DNA from: Verrucomicrobiales bacterium
Lineage (GTDB): Bacteria > Verrucomicrobiota > Verrucomicrobiia > Limisphaerales > UBA11320
Assembly: GCA_003452185.1 (NCBI GenBank)
Contig: DMJJ01000465.1
Coordinates: 1-10,237 of the forward strand
Direction: 5' to 3'
DNA: 10,237 nucleotides
The notes beneath the pieces were generated by a model. The model saw nothing but the letters and a program-made list of their open reading frames with translations, was not told the DNA's origin and did not search any database. How positions within the stretch are numbered: the stretch's first letter is position 1; the number at the start of each line of letters is the position of its first letter. This document shows positions 1 to 4,998 of this stretch, piece by piece. A program made the position numbers and the translations under genes.

Positions 1-1
1 C

Positions 2-19
2 GCCGACTGCCCAGTCGGC
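2..19 (+). repeat. Hairpin unit 1 (stem 7 bp, loop GCCC)
   Basis: Arms GCCGACT (2-8) and AGTCGGC (13-19) pair perfectly around GCCC (9-12). The loop ends G and C can extend the stem to 8 bp. No T-run follows, so it does not look like an intrinsic terminator for an upstream gene. Its 5' flank lies outside the window, so a GTAG foot cannot be checked. Confidence 0.6.
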
Positions 20-86
20 TGAGCCCACCTTCGCGGACGGACGCCCCTTCCTGACCCAGTACCTCCACGCCCCCCCCCCACGCCCT

Positions 87-104
87 GCCGGTTCGGCAAC
101 CGGC
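87..104 (-). repeat. Hairpin unit 2 (stem 7 bp, loop GCCG on the minus strand)
   Basis: Arms GCCGGTT (87-93) and AACCGGC (98-104) pair perfectly around CGGC (94-97), which reads GCCG on the minus strand and matches the GCCN loop of the other units. It sits 6 bp from unit 3 in the same orientation. It lacks the GTAG foot (GTGTC is found instead). Confidence 0.6.
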
Positions 105-110
105 GACACG

Positions 111-133
111 GCAGGCTGGGCAGCCTGCGCTAC
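111..133 (-). repeat. REP-like element with GTAG foot (unit 3)
   Basis: On the minus strand GTAG (133-130) plus one C leads into a perfect hairpin with arms GCAGGCT (128-122) and AGCCTGC (117-111) and loop GCCC. A GTAG or GGAG tetranucleotide at the foot of a short hairpin is the defining layout of REP sequences mobilised by RAYT (TnpA-REP) proteins. No RAYT gene is in the window, so the assignment rests on structure alone. Its head faces the similar element at 180-202. Confidence 0.6.
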
Positions 134-179
134 CCTACGCGACCCAATGCCCCTTCCAGCTTGGGCAACCGCCGCCAAC

Positions 180-202
180 GTAGCGCAGACAGCCTTGTCT
201 GC
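180..202 (+). repeat. REP-like element with GTAG foot (unit 5)
   Basis: GTAG (180-183) plus C precedes arms GCAGACA (185-191) and TGTCTGC (196-202) around loop GCCT. Compared with the element at 111-133 on the other strand, the foot and the first four stem bases are identical. Two of the three inner stem positions differ, and both changes are compensated on the other arm. The pair is arranged head to head, as in BIME composites. Confidence 0.6.
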
Positions 203-207
203 TCTAT

Positions 208-219
208 CGCCGACTGCCC
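208..219 (+). repeat. Half hairpin unit: direct repeat of 1-12
   Basis: CGCCGACTGCCC is an exact copy of positions 1-12, that is, the left arm and loop of unit 1. The expected right arm AGTCGGC is missing and is replaced by GGAAACA. It looks like a truncated unit, and it ends where the AT-richer regulatory patch begins. Confidence 0.5.
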
Positions 220-244
220 GGAAACACCAACAAAGGGAGAGGGC

Positions 245-262
245 TTGTGAAATAAATCACAA
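245..262. promoter_or_regulatory. CRP/FNR-family operator candidate upstream of nuoB
   Basis: The sequence is TTGTGA-AATAAA-TCACAA, a perfect 6-bp inverted repeat with a 6-bp spacer. It contains TGTGA-N6-TCACA exactly, the classical CRP consensus. FNR proper prefers TTGAT-N4-ATCAA, so a CRP-like rather than FNR-like regulator is favoured. It lies in an AT-richer island within GC-rich sequence, centred at 253.5, about 78 bp before the nuoB start codon, a position suited to control of the operon promoter. Which protein binds, and whether it activates or represses, cannot be read from the window. Confidence 0.6.
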
Positions 263-270
263 ATCTATTC

Positions 271-299
271 TTGCTCTGTCTGGGGGTGCTCTCTAGGTT
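271..299 (+). promoter_or_regulatory. Possible sigma70-type promoter for nuoB
   Basis: TTGCTC (271-276) and TAGGTT (294-299) are separated by 17 bp and would start transcription near 306, leaving a 5' leader of about 26 nt. The match to consensus is modest. An alternative, -35 TTGTGA (245-250) with -10 TATTCT (266-271), has only 15-bp spacing and overlaps the palindrome. With the first model the CRP-type site would centre near -52, which is not one of the standard activating positions, so the call is tentative. Confidence 0.25.
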
Positions 300-331
300 C
301 CGGAGGGTCGGCCTCGGCCCGGCAATCCGTC

Positions 332-841
332 ATGACAACGACCGCTGATTTTGGCTACAACTCGAAGGTCGAAGGCGAGGTCATTGTGACCCGCGTCGAC
401 GCCGCCATCAATTGGTTCCGGAAGAACTCCCTCTGGCCGATGCCGATGGGGTTGGCGTGCTGTGCGATCGAGTTGATGGCGGCCGGGGCAAGCCGGTTTG
501 ACATCTCCCGTTTTGGAGCCGAGGTGATGCGGTTTTCCCCCCGCCAGTCCGACGTCATGATCGTAGCGGGCACCGTGACCTACAAGATGGCCCTGGCGGT
601 GCGTCGGATCTACGACCAGATGCCGGAGCCGAAGTGGGTCATCGCCATGGGGGCCTGTGCCTCCACGGGCGGGATGTATCGGAGTTACGCCGTGCTGCAG
701 GGGGTGGATAACATCCTCCCGGTGGATGTCTATGTCGCCGGGTGCCCGCCTCGTCCCGAGGCGCTCCTGGATGGCCTTCTGAAGCTTCAGGCCAAAGTGG
801 CCGTGGAACCTGTGTTGTCCGCCTCCACGTCGGCAGTTTGA
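332..841 (+). CDS. nuoB: NADH-quinone oxidoreductase subunit B (complex I PSST subunit)
   Basis: NuoB (169 aa) is the peripheral-arm subunit that binds the terminal [4Fe-4S] cluster N2 and passes electrons to quinone at the interface with NuoD. The four expected ligands are present: the adjacent pair C43-C44 in LACCAIE, C109 in GACASTGG and C138 in AGCPPRPE. The spacings of 65 and 29 residues are the same as in E. coli. Length is typical, with a short N-terminus. The ATG at 332 is the only plausible start, because no ATG, GTG or TTG is in frame back to about 290. There is no Shine-Dalgarno in the usual window; a GGAGG lies 25 nt upstream (302-306), too far to act normally. It is the first gene of the cluster here; nuoA, its usual left neighbour, is not present. 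Confidence 0.98.
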   Translation: MTTTADFGYNSKVEGEVIVTRVDAAINWFRKNSLWPMPMGLACCAIELMAAGASRFDISRFGAEVMRFSPRQSDVMIVAGTVTYKMALAVRRIYDQMPEPKWVIAMGACASTGGMYRSYAVLQGVDNILPVDVYVAGCPPRPEALLDGLLKLQAKVAVEPVLSASTSAV

Positions 842-898
842 GTTTTCGTTCCTGTTTCCGTCCCGTGAGTTGGATCGGCTCGATCTATTGCATTGACC

Positions 899-1477
899 AT
901 GTCCGCCATTGATAAGGCCAAATCGCTCGCCACCCGCCTGGGTGCCCTGGTGGCTGCACCGGTGGAGTTCCGCGGGGAGGTGACCCTCCGTCTCCTCGAG
1001 CCCGAACGCATTGCCGAGGTCTGCACAATCGCACGCAATGAGTTCGGCTACAACATGTTGATTGACCTCTGCAGCATTGACAACTACGGCGAATCCCCCC
1101 GGTGGACCTTGGTCTACGAGCTCTATTGCATGGCCGAAAAGGCCCATCTTCGGTTGAAGACCGAGGTGAGCGAGGAGGCCTCCGAGCTGCCGACGGTGAG
1201 CGGGGTTTGGCCGACCGCCGACTGGCATGAGCGGGAGGCCTACGACATGATGGGAATCCGCTTCCGGGGGCACCCCGACCTGCGCCGGATCCTGATGTGG
1301 GACGGCTATCCGTATCATCCTCTCCGAAAGGATTTTCCCCTGGCTGGAAAGCCAACCGAGCTCCCCGAAGTGGCGTTCACCAAGCCGGCGCCGCTGGAGG
1401 GTGGGCCTTTTGTCACGGTTGCCGGCGGGAAGGATGCCGGGGCTCGCGAACCCCGCGTGCGGAACCCCGAAACCTGA
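899..1477 (+). CDS. nuoC: NADH-quinone oxidoreductase subunit C (30-kDa subunit)
   Basis: NuoC (192 aa) is a cofactor-free subunit of the Q-module that braces NuoD and NuoB. The core matches the complex I 30-kDa family: a ferredoxin-like alpha/beta part, then the conserved block ADWHEREAYDMMGIRF (107-122) and GHPDLRRIL followed by YHPLRKDFPL (139-148). The last ~30 residues form a low-complexity tail rich in Gly, Pro and Arg. It is a free-standing gene, not fused to nuoD as in enterobacteria. The ATG at 899 was chosen; a TTG two codons upstream at 893 is in frame but offers no better ribosome site. The 57-bp gap after nuoB contains a small hairpin GATCG/CGATC at 873-885. The spacing suggests one transcript with nuoB. 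Confidence 0.96.
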   Translation: MSAIDKAKSLATRLGALVAAPVEFRGEVTLRLLEPERIAEVCTIARNEFGYNMLIDLCSIDNYGESPRWTLVYELYCMAEKAHLRLKTEVSEEASELPTVSGVWPTADWHEREAYDMMGIRFRGHPDLRRILMWDGYPYHPLRKDFPLAGKPTELPEVAFTKPAPLEGGPFVTVAGGKDAGAREPRVRNPET

Positions 1478-1503
1478 GAGCAGCTGGAGACCCCTTTTGT
1501 CCT

Positions 1504-2790
1504 ATGGCGAGCGTTCACGAAATTGAGGTGAAGGATTCGGCAGCCCGGGCGGCGGCAGCGATGCCCCCCGCCCCGGTGGACGAACTCCAGGATCTGCAGG
1601 GGGACAAAATGGTCCTCAACATGGGACCCTCCCACCCCTCGACCCACGGGGTGTTGCGGATCGTGCTCGAGATGGACGGAGAGATCGTCACCAAGGCGAT
1701 CCCCGACGTCGGCTACCTGCACCGCGGCGATGAGAAAATCGCCGAGAACATGACGTACACGCAGTTCATCCCGTACACCGACCGGCTCGACTACCTGGCC
1801 CCCCTGGCCAACAACGTCGCGTATGCCCTGGCGGTGGAGAAGCTCATCGGGATCGATGGCAAGCTCCCCCCGAGATGCCAGTACATCCGGGTGATCTGCT
1901 GCGAGCTGGCCCGCATCTCCGCCCACCTTCTCGGGCTCGGCGCCTTCGCCATGGATGTGGGGGCCCTGACCGTCTTCCTCCACACCTTCACCGAGCGGGA
2001 GAAGATCTACAACCTGGCCGAGTCGCTCACCGGAGCCCGATTCACCACGAGCTACACGCGGATCGGCGGCGTCTCACGCGACCTCCCCCCGGGATGGCAT
2101 GCCGCCTGCCGGCGGTTCTGCGACGAGGTGGTGGTCAACTTCGACGAGTCGGAGCGCCTCCTGACCCGCAACCGGATCTTCGTCGACCGGACCAAGGGAG
2201 TCGGCATCATCTCGGCCGAGGATGCGATCGCCTACGCCCTCACCGGGCCGAACCTGCGGGGCAGCGGCGTCGATTACGACGTTCGTCGCGCGACCCCTTA
2301 CCTGGTCTACCCCGAGCTGGAGTTTGACGTGCCGCTCGGCTCCGTGGGGGATTCCCACGACCGCTACCTCGTCCGGATGGAGGAGATGCGCCAGAGCGTG
2401 CGGATCATCCGCCAGTGCCTCGACCGGATCCCGGGCGGGCCGGACAACGCCTCCAAGGAGCCGGTCTCGGTGGCTGACGGCAAGGTGGTGCTCCCGGCCA
2501 AGCGCAAGGTCCTCACGAGCATGGAGGAGCTGATCCACCAGTTCATGCTGGTGACCCAGGGGATGAATGCCCCGGTGGGGGAGGTTTATTTTGGCGCAGA
2601 GAACCCGAAGGGGGAGCTCGGCTTCTACATCCACAGCCGCGGGGGTGGGACCCCCTACCGGCTCAAGATCCGGGCCCCATCGTTCGTCAACCTGAGCATC
2701 CTGCCGAAGGTGCTTCCGGGCCACCTGATGAGCGATGTCGTGAGCATCCTGGGATCCTTCGACTTCGTCATGGGAGAGTGCGACCGCTGA
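1504..2790 (+). CDS. nuoD: NADH-quinone oxidoreductase subunit D (49-kDa subunit)
   Basis: NuoD (428 aa) forms the quinone-binding pocket with NuoB and NuoH, and descends from the large subunit of NiFe hydrogenases. It shows GPSHPSTHGV (41-50) and the 49-kDa signature YLHRGDEKIAENMT (71-84). The two residues that contact the quinone head group are present: H48 and Y97 (in DRLDY), 49 residues apart as in the bovine 49-kDa subunit (H59 and Y108). The C-terminus PGHLMSDVVSILGSFDFVMGECDR is typical, ending in the conserved Asp-Arg. The frame stays open upstream to 1297 inside nuoC, but homology begins well after 1504, and the ATG there gives a normal length and a 26-bp gap to nuoC. The first ~30 residues are Ala/Pro-rich and poorly conserved, so the ATG at 1561 is a less likely alternative. 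Confidence 0.97.
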   Translation: MASVHEIEVKDSAARAAAAMPPAPVDELQDLQGDKMVLNMGPSHPSTHGVLRIVLEMDGEIVTKAIPDVGYLHRGDEKIAENMTYTQFIPYTDRLDYLAPLANNVAYALAVEKLIGIDGKLPPRCQYIRVICCELARISAHLLGLGAFAMDVGALTVFLHTFTEREKIYNLAESLTGARFTTSYTRIGGVSRDLPPGWHAACRRFCDEVVVNFDESERLLTRNRIFVDRTKGVGIISAEDAIAYALTGPNLRGSGVDYDVRRATPYLVYPELEFDVPLGSVGDSHDRYLVRMEEMRQSVRIIRQCLDRIPGGPDNASKEPVSVADGKVVLPAKRKVLTSMEELIHQFMLVTQGMNAPVGEVYFGAENPKGELGFYIHSRGGGTPYRLKIRAPSFVNLSILPKVLPGHLMSDVVSILGSFDFVMGECDR

Positions 2791-2814
2791 GTCCCGACTG
2801 ATTGAGACGCGACT

Positions 2815-3306
2815 ATGACCTTCACAGTCCCCCCAGAACTGGAAGCCGAGCTCAATGAGCTCGTGACCCACTATCCCCAGAAGCGGAGCGCCTCCCTCAT
2901 GTTCCTGCATGCCATCCAGGAGCACTTCGGACACATCTCCCCGGAAGCGGTTGACTACATCGCGCGGAAGCTCGACCTGAAGCCGATCAACGTCTGGGAG
3001 CTGGTCACCTTCTATCCGATGTTCCGACAGCACCCCGCCGGGCGGTTCCAGTTCAAGGTCTGCCGGACCCTGAGCTGCGCCCTCGGCGGATCGCACAAGC
3101 TCTATCATCACCTGTGCGAGAAGTTCGGGCTCGATCCCCATCAGCATGGCCTGCAGACGACCGCTGACGGCCGTTTCTCCGTCGAGTTCGTCGAGTGCCT
3201 CGCCAGCTGCGGCACCGCCCCGGTGATGATGTGCAACGAGGAGTTCCACCAGGGAGTCTCCAACGAGAAGGCCGACTCCATCATCGCGCAGTGTCCCTCG
3301 AAATAA
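2815..3306 (+). CDS. nuoE: NADH-quinone oxidoreductase subunit E (24-kDa, [2Fe-2S] N1a)
   Basis: NuoE (163 aa) is the thioredoxin-fold subunit of the NADH-dehydrogenase module and holds the [2Fe-2S] cluster N1a next to the FMN of NuoF. The four ligands are C83 and C88 (VCRTLSCALGG) and C128 and C132 (VECLASCGTAP), in the family pattern C-x4-C and C-x3-C. The helical N-terminus with the stretch VWELVTFYPMF (60-70) is characteristic. Length is normal. It starts 24 bp after nuoD, with only a weak TGAG about 11 nt before the ATG. After its stop the cluster is interrupted by the 263-bp gap holding an antisense tRNA gene. Confidence 0.97.
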   Translation: MTFTVPPELEAELNELVTHYPQKRSASLMFLHAIQEHFGHISPEAVDYIARKLDLKPINVWELVTFYPMFRQHPAGRFQFKVCRTLSCALGGSHKLYHHLCEKFGLDPHQHGLQTTADGRFSVEFVECLASCGTAPVMMCNEEFHQGVSNEKADSIIAQCPSK

Positions 3307-3377
3307 AGCAGAGGGAACCCGGAAGAGTCACGGAACCGAAACCAGAAATGAACCCCCGCCCACCCCTCCAAACCCGG

Positions 3378-3392
3378 CGCCCCGCGGGGGCG
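3378..3392. other. GC-rich stem-loop
   Basis: Arms CGCCCC (3378-3383) and GGGGCG (3387-3392) pair perfectly around GCG. On the minus strand it lies downstream of the tRNA gene and is followed by CGCCGGGTTTGG, which has only three T in a row, so it is at best a poor intrinsic terminator for the tRNA. On the + strand no T-run follows. Confidence 0.4.
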
Positions 3393-3405
3393 ACATCCGT
3401 ACAGG

Positions 3406-3432
3406 CCACGGCCGCATGGGATGCGGTCGTGG
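3406..3432 (+). other. 12-bp stem-loop in the nuoE-nuoF transcript
   Basis: Positions 3406-3417 pair with 3421-3432 around a GGG loop. In RNA made from the + strand all 12 pairs form, with one G-U (3411/3427). On the minus strand the same position is an A-C mismatch, so the structure is better suited to the nuo transcript than to the tRNA precursor. No U-tract follows (GAGGGAATGAAAG), so it is not a standard Rho-independent terminator. A role as a processing or mRNA-stability hairpin is possible but unproven. Confidence 0.5.
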
Positions 3433-3446
3433 GAGGGAATGAAAGT

Positions 3447-3520
3447 TGGCTGCCCGACATGGATTTGAACCATGACAAACAGATCCAGAGTCTGCTGTGC
3501 TACCGTTACACCATCGGGCA
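3447..3520 (-). tRNA. tRNA-Gln (anticodon CUG), antisense within the nuo cluster
   Basis: Read on the minus strand, a full cloverleaf is present. The acceptor stem TGCCCGA pairs with TCGGGCA. The D arm contains GTAACGGTAGC. The anticodon stem GCAGA/TCTGT encloses the loop CTCTGGA, giving anticodon CUG for codon CAG. The T arm CATGG/CCATG encloses TTCAAAT. The weak U1-A72 first pair and the G73 discriminator are known identity features of bacterial tRNA-Gln. CCA is encoded at 3449-3447. It decodes the CAG glutamine codon that is frequent in these GC-rich genes. The gene points against all nuo genes, so any nuo mRNA crossing the gap carries its exact complement. Confidence 0.95.
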
Positions 3521-3533
3521 GTAGCGACCGGAG

Positions 3534-3561
3534 AACCTAAGGTCTTTTCACTGAGAGTCAA
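3534..3561 (-). promoter_or_regulatory. Probable promoter of the tRNA-Gln gene
   Basis: On the minus strand TTGACT (3561-3556) is a five-of-six match to the -35 consensus. After 16 bp, TAGGTT (3539-3534) could serve as the -10. Transcription would begin near 3527, giving a short leader of about seven bases before the tRNA 5' end. The -35 lies only nine bases upstream of the nuoF start codon, so polymerase bound here would sit beside the nuoF translation start. Confidence 0.45.
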
Positions 3562-3569
3562 GCCGCAGT

Positions 3570-4982
3570 ATGCCTCAAGAATACAGATTGATCCTGAAGC
3601 AGGTCGATGCCCCGGGGTACACCCCCGACATTGAATGCTACCTCCGACACGGGGGATACGAGGCGCTCCGCAAGGGGTTGACCCTTCCCACAAAGGAGCT
3701 CCCGGAGGGGAAAAAGATGTCCCCCCAGGAGCAGATCCGGGATGAGGTCCTCAAGTCAGGCCTCCGGGGCCGAGGGGGGGCGGGGTTCTCCTGCGGGCTT
3801 AAGTGGTCGTTCGTCGACCGGAAGAGCGGCAAGCCGATCTACTTGATCTGCAACGCAGACGAGTCCGAACCGGGGACGTTCAAGGACCGTCAGATCATCC
3901 ATAAGGACCCGCACCAGCTGGTCGAGGGGATGATCCTCTCCTGCTTCGCCAACGACGTGAAGCTGGCCTACATCTACATCCGGGGCGAGATGCCCGAGGG
4001 GGCGCGAATCCTGAACCGCGCCCTCAAGGAGGCCCGGGCCAAGGGGTTTCTGGGAAAGAACATCCTCGGCACCGGATACGACCTCGAGATCCATGTCCAC
4101 CGGGGGGCCGGGGCCTATATTTGCGGCGAGGAGACCGGGCTGATTGAGTCGCTGGAGGGAAAGCGGGCCTATCCCCGGATCAAGCCTCCCTATTTCCCTG
4201 CGGTCCTGGGGCTCTACATGTCCCCCACGATCGTGAACAACGTCGAGACCCTGGCCGCTGTCCGGCACATCGTTTCCATGGGAGCGGCGGAGTTTGCCAA
4301 GCTTGGCACCCCGAACAACACCGGCACCCGCATCGTGAGCATCAGCGGGCATGTGAAACGGCCGGGGTACTACGAGATTGAGGTTGGCAAGGCCACGCTT
4401 GGGGAGCTGATTTTCCACGAGAACTTTGGCGGCGGGTTGCGCGAGGGGAGGACCCTCAAGGCGGTGATCCCGGGCGGCAGCTCGGCGAAGGTTTTCAAGG
4501 CGGGGGAGAAGTTCAAGCTGCGGCGCAAGGGGGCGGACGGCCAGATGACCGCCGTCGATGTCGACCTCCTCGACATCCCGTACGACTTCGACTCCGTGCA
4601 GCAGGCCGGGTCGATGTCGGGCTCCGGGGCGATCATCGTGATGGACGACACCACGGACATCGTCGAGGCCCTCTCCAACCTGAGCGACTTTTACGCCCAC
4701 GAGAGCTGCGGCCAGTGCACCCCATGCCGTGAGGGGTCGCTCTGGATGAGCAAGGCCCTTCACCGCATGACCACGGGGCAGGGTCGCCGGCAGGATGCCG
4801 ACTACCTGCTCCACATCGGGCAGAACATCCAGGGCCGCACGATCTGCGCCTTCGGCGAGGCCTGCTCCTGGCCGGTGCTGAGCTTCGTGAAGAAGTTCAA
4901 GGAGGAGTTCGAGGCCCGGGGTGCCGCCGATGAGGCGCGCGCCGCCGCGGGGAACCCGGGTGCAAGCCGCCCCCACGCCTGA
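3570..4982 (+). CDS. nuoF: NADH-quinone oxidoreductase subunit F (51-kDa, NADH/FMN/N3)
   Basis: NuoF (470 aa) is the NADH-oxidising subunit: hydride passes from NADH to FMN and then to the [4Fe-4S] cluster N3. The glycine-rich nucleotide loop GLRGRGGAGF (64-73), the FMN motif CNADESEPGTFKDR (94-107) and the block GAYICGEETGLIESLEGKR (181-199) are intact. N3 ligands are C380, C383 and C386 (ESCGQCTPCREG) plus C426 (TICAFGEAC). It is somewhat longer than typical members (about 420-450 aa). Residues ~308-337, between PGGSS and IPYDFDS, form a charged insertion, and the Ala-rich C-terminal tail is variable. An in-frame TGA at 3552-3554 rules out an upstream start. No Shine-Dalgarno precedes the ATG. 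It follows the antisense tRNA gap and is followed by nuoG after 16 bp. Confidence 0.97.
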   Translation: MPQEYRLILKQVDAPGYTPDIECYLRHGGYEALRKGLTLPTKELPEGKKMSPQEQIRDEVLKSGLRGRGGAGFSCGLKWSFVDRKSGKPIYLICNADESEPGTFKDRQIIHKDPHQLVEGMILSCFANDVKLAYIYIRGEMPEGARILNRALKEARAKGFLGKNILGTGYDLEIHVHRGAGAYICGEETGLIESLEGKRAYPRIKPPYFPAVLGLYMSPTIVNNVETLAAVRHIVSMGAAEFAKLGTPNNTGTRIVSISGHVKRPGYYEIEVGKATLGELIFHENFGGGLREGRTLKAVIPGGSSAKVFKAGEKFKLRRKGADGQMTAVDVDLLDIPYDFDSVQQAGSMSGSGAIIVMDDTTDIVEALSNLSDFYAHESCGQCTPCREGSLWMSKALHRMTTGQGRRQDADYLLHIGQNIQGRTICAFGEACSWPVLSFVKKFKEEFEARGAADEARAAAGNPGASRPHA

Positions 4983-4998
4983 GACGCTTTCACATCCC

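Larger units (their letters stand above)
1..219. repeat. Cluster of REP-like covarying hairpins upstream of the nuo genes
   Basis: No coding sequence is evident here. Seen directly: four perfect inverted repeats of the same build, a 7-bp stem around a 4-base loop, at 2-19, 87-104, 111-128 and 185-202. There is also an eroded relative near 157-177 and a half copy at 208-219. Read in a common orientation (+ for 2-19, 185-202 and 208-219; - for 87-104, 111-128 and about 157-177), every left arm starts GCCG or GCAG and every loop is GCCN, while the inner stem bases differ with matching changes on the other arm. The exact 12-mer CGCCGACTGCCC occurs at 1-12 and 208-219, so related sequence brackets the cluster. 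Two units carry a 5' GTAG foot, the tetranucleotide known from REP elements. That it is a REP/BIME-type array is inference. Confidence 0.65.
3307..3569. other. nuoE-nuoF intergenic region
   Basis: This is the only long gap inside the gene cluster. It contains, from left to right, a stretch with no recognised signal (3307-3377), two GC-rich stem-loops (3378-3392 and 3406-3432), an antisense tRNA-Gln with encoded CCA (3447-3520) and that tRNA's likely promoter (3534-3561). No protein-coding frame with family character was seen. No clear + strand promoter for nuoF could be recognised, so whether nuoF-L depends on read-through from nuoB is open. Confidence 0.8.

Noticed and set aside
1..219. CRISPR array
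   Set aside because: The repeats are short hairpins in both orientations with different stems and irregular spacing, not identical direct repeats with uniform spacers.
893..898. TTG start for nuoC two codons upstream of the ATG
   Set aside because: It adds only two residues and brings no ribosome-binding sequence; ATG at 899 is the simpler choice.
293..1318. Long minus-strand reading frame opposite nuoB and nuoC
   Set aside because: Its product is low-complexity and rich in His, Gly and Arg, with no family motif, while the + strand encodes unmistakable NuoB and NuoC. Such antisense frames are expected in GC-rich genes.
1297..1503. Upstream extension of the nuoD frame into nuoC
   Set aside because: The extra residues are an out-of-frame reading of the conserved nuoC 3' end; NuoD homology begins downstream of the ATG at 1504.
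2074..3249. Minus-strand frame of 391 codons opposite nuoD and nuoE
   Set aside because: A shadow of third-position GC bias; no recognisable domain and no start signal, and it spans two real genes.
3378..3432. Intrinsic terminator after nuoE or after the tRNA
   Set aside because: Both stem-loops lack a T-run on the relevant side (at most three T on the minus strand), so a Rho-independent terminator cannot be claimed.
3195..3524. + strand frame of 109 codons spanning the end of nuoE and the tRNA
   Set aside because: It is out of frame with nuoE, reads through the tRNA, and has no family character.
4921..4998. Upstream ATG giving nuoG an N-terminal extension overlapping nuoF
   Set aside because: The 26 extra residues are Pro/Arg/Thr-rich, do not resemble NuoG and lie within nuoF; the ATG at 4999 matches the family.
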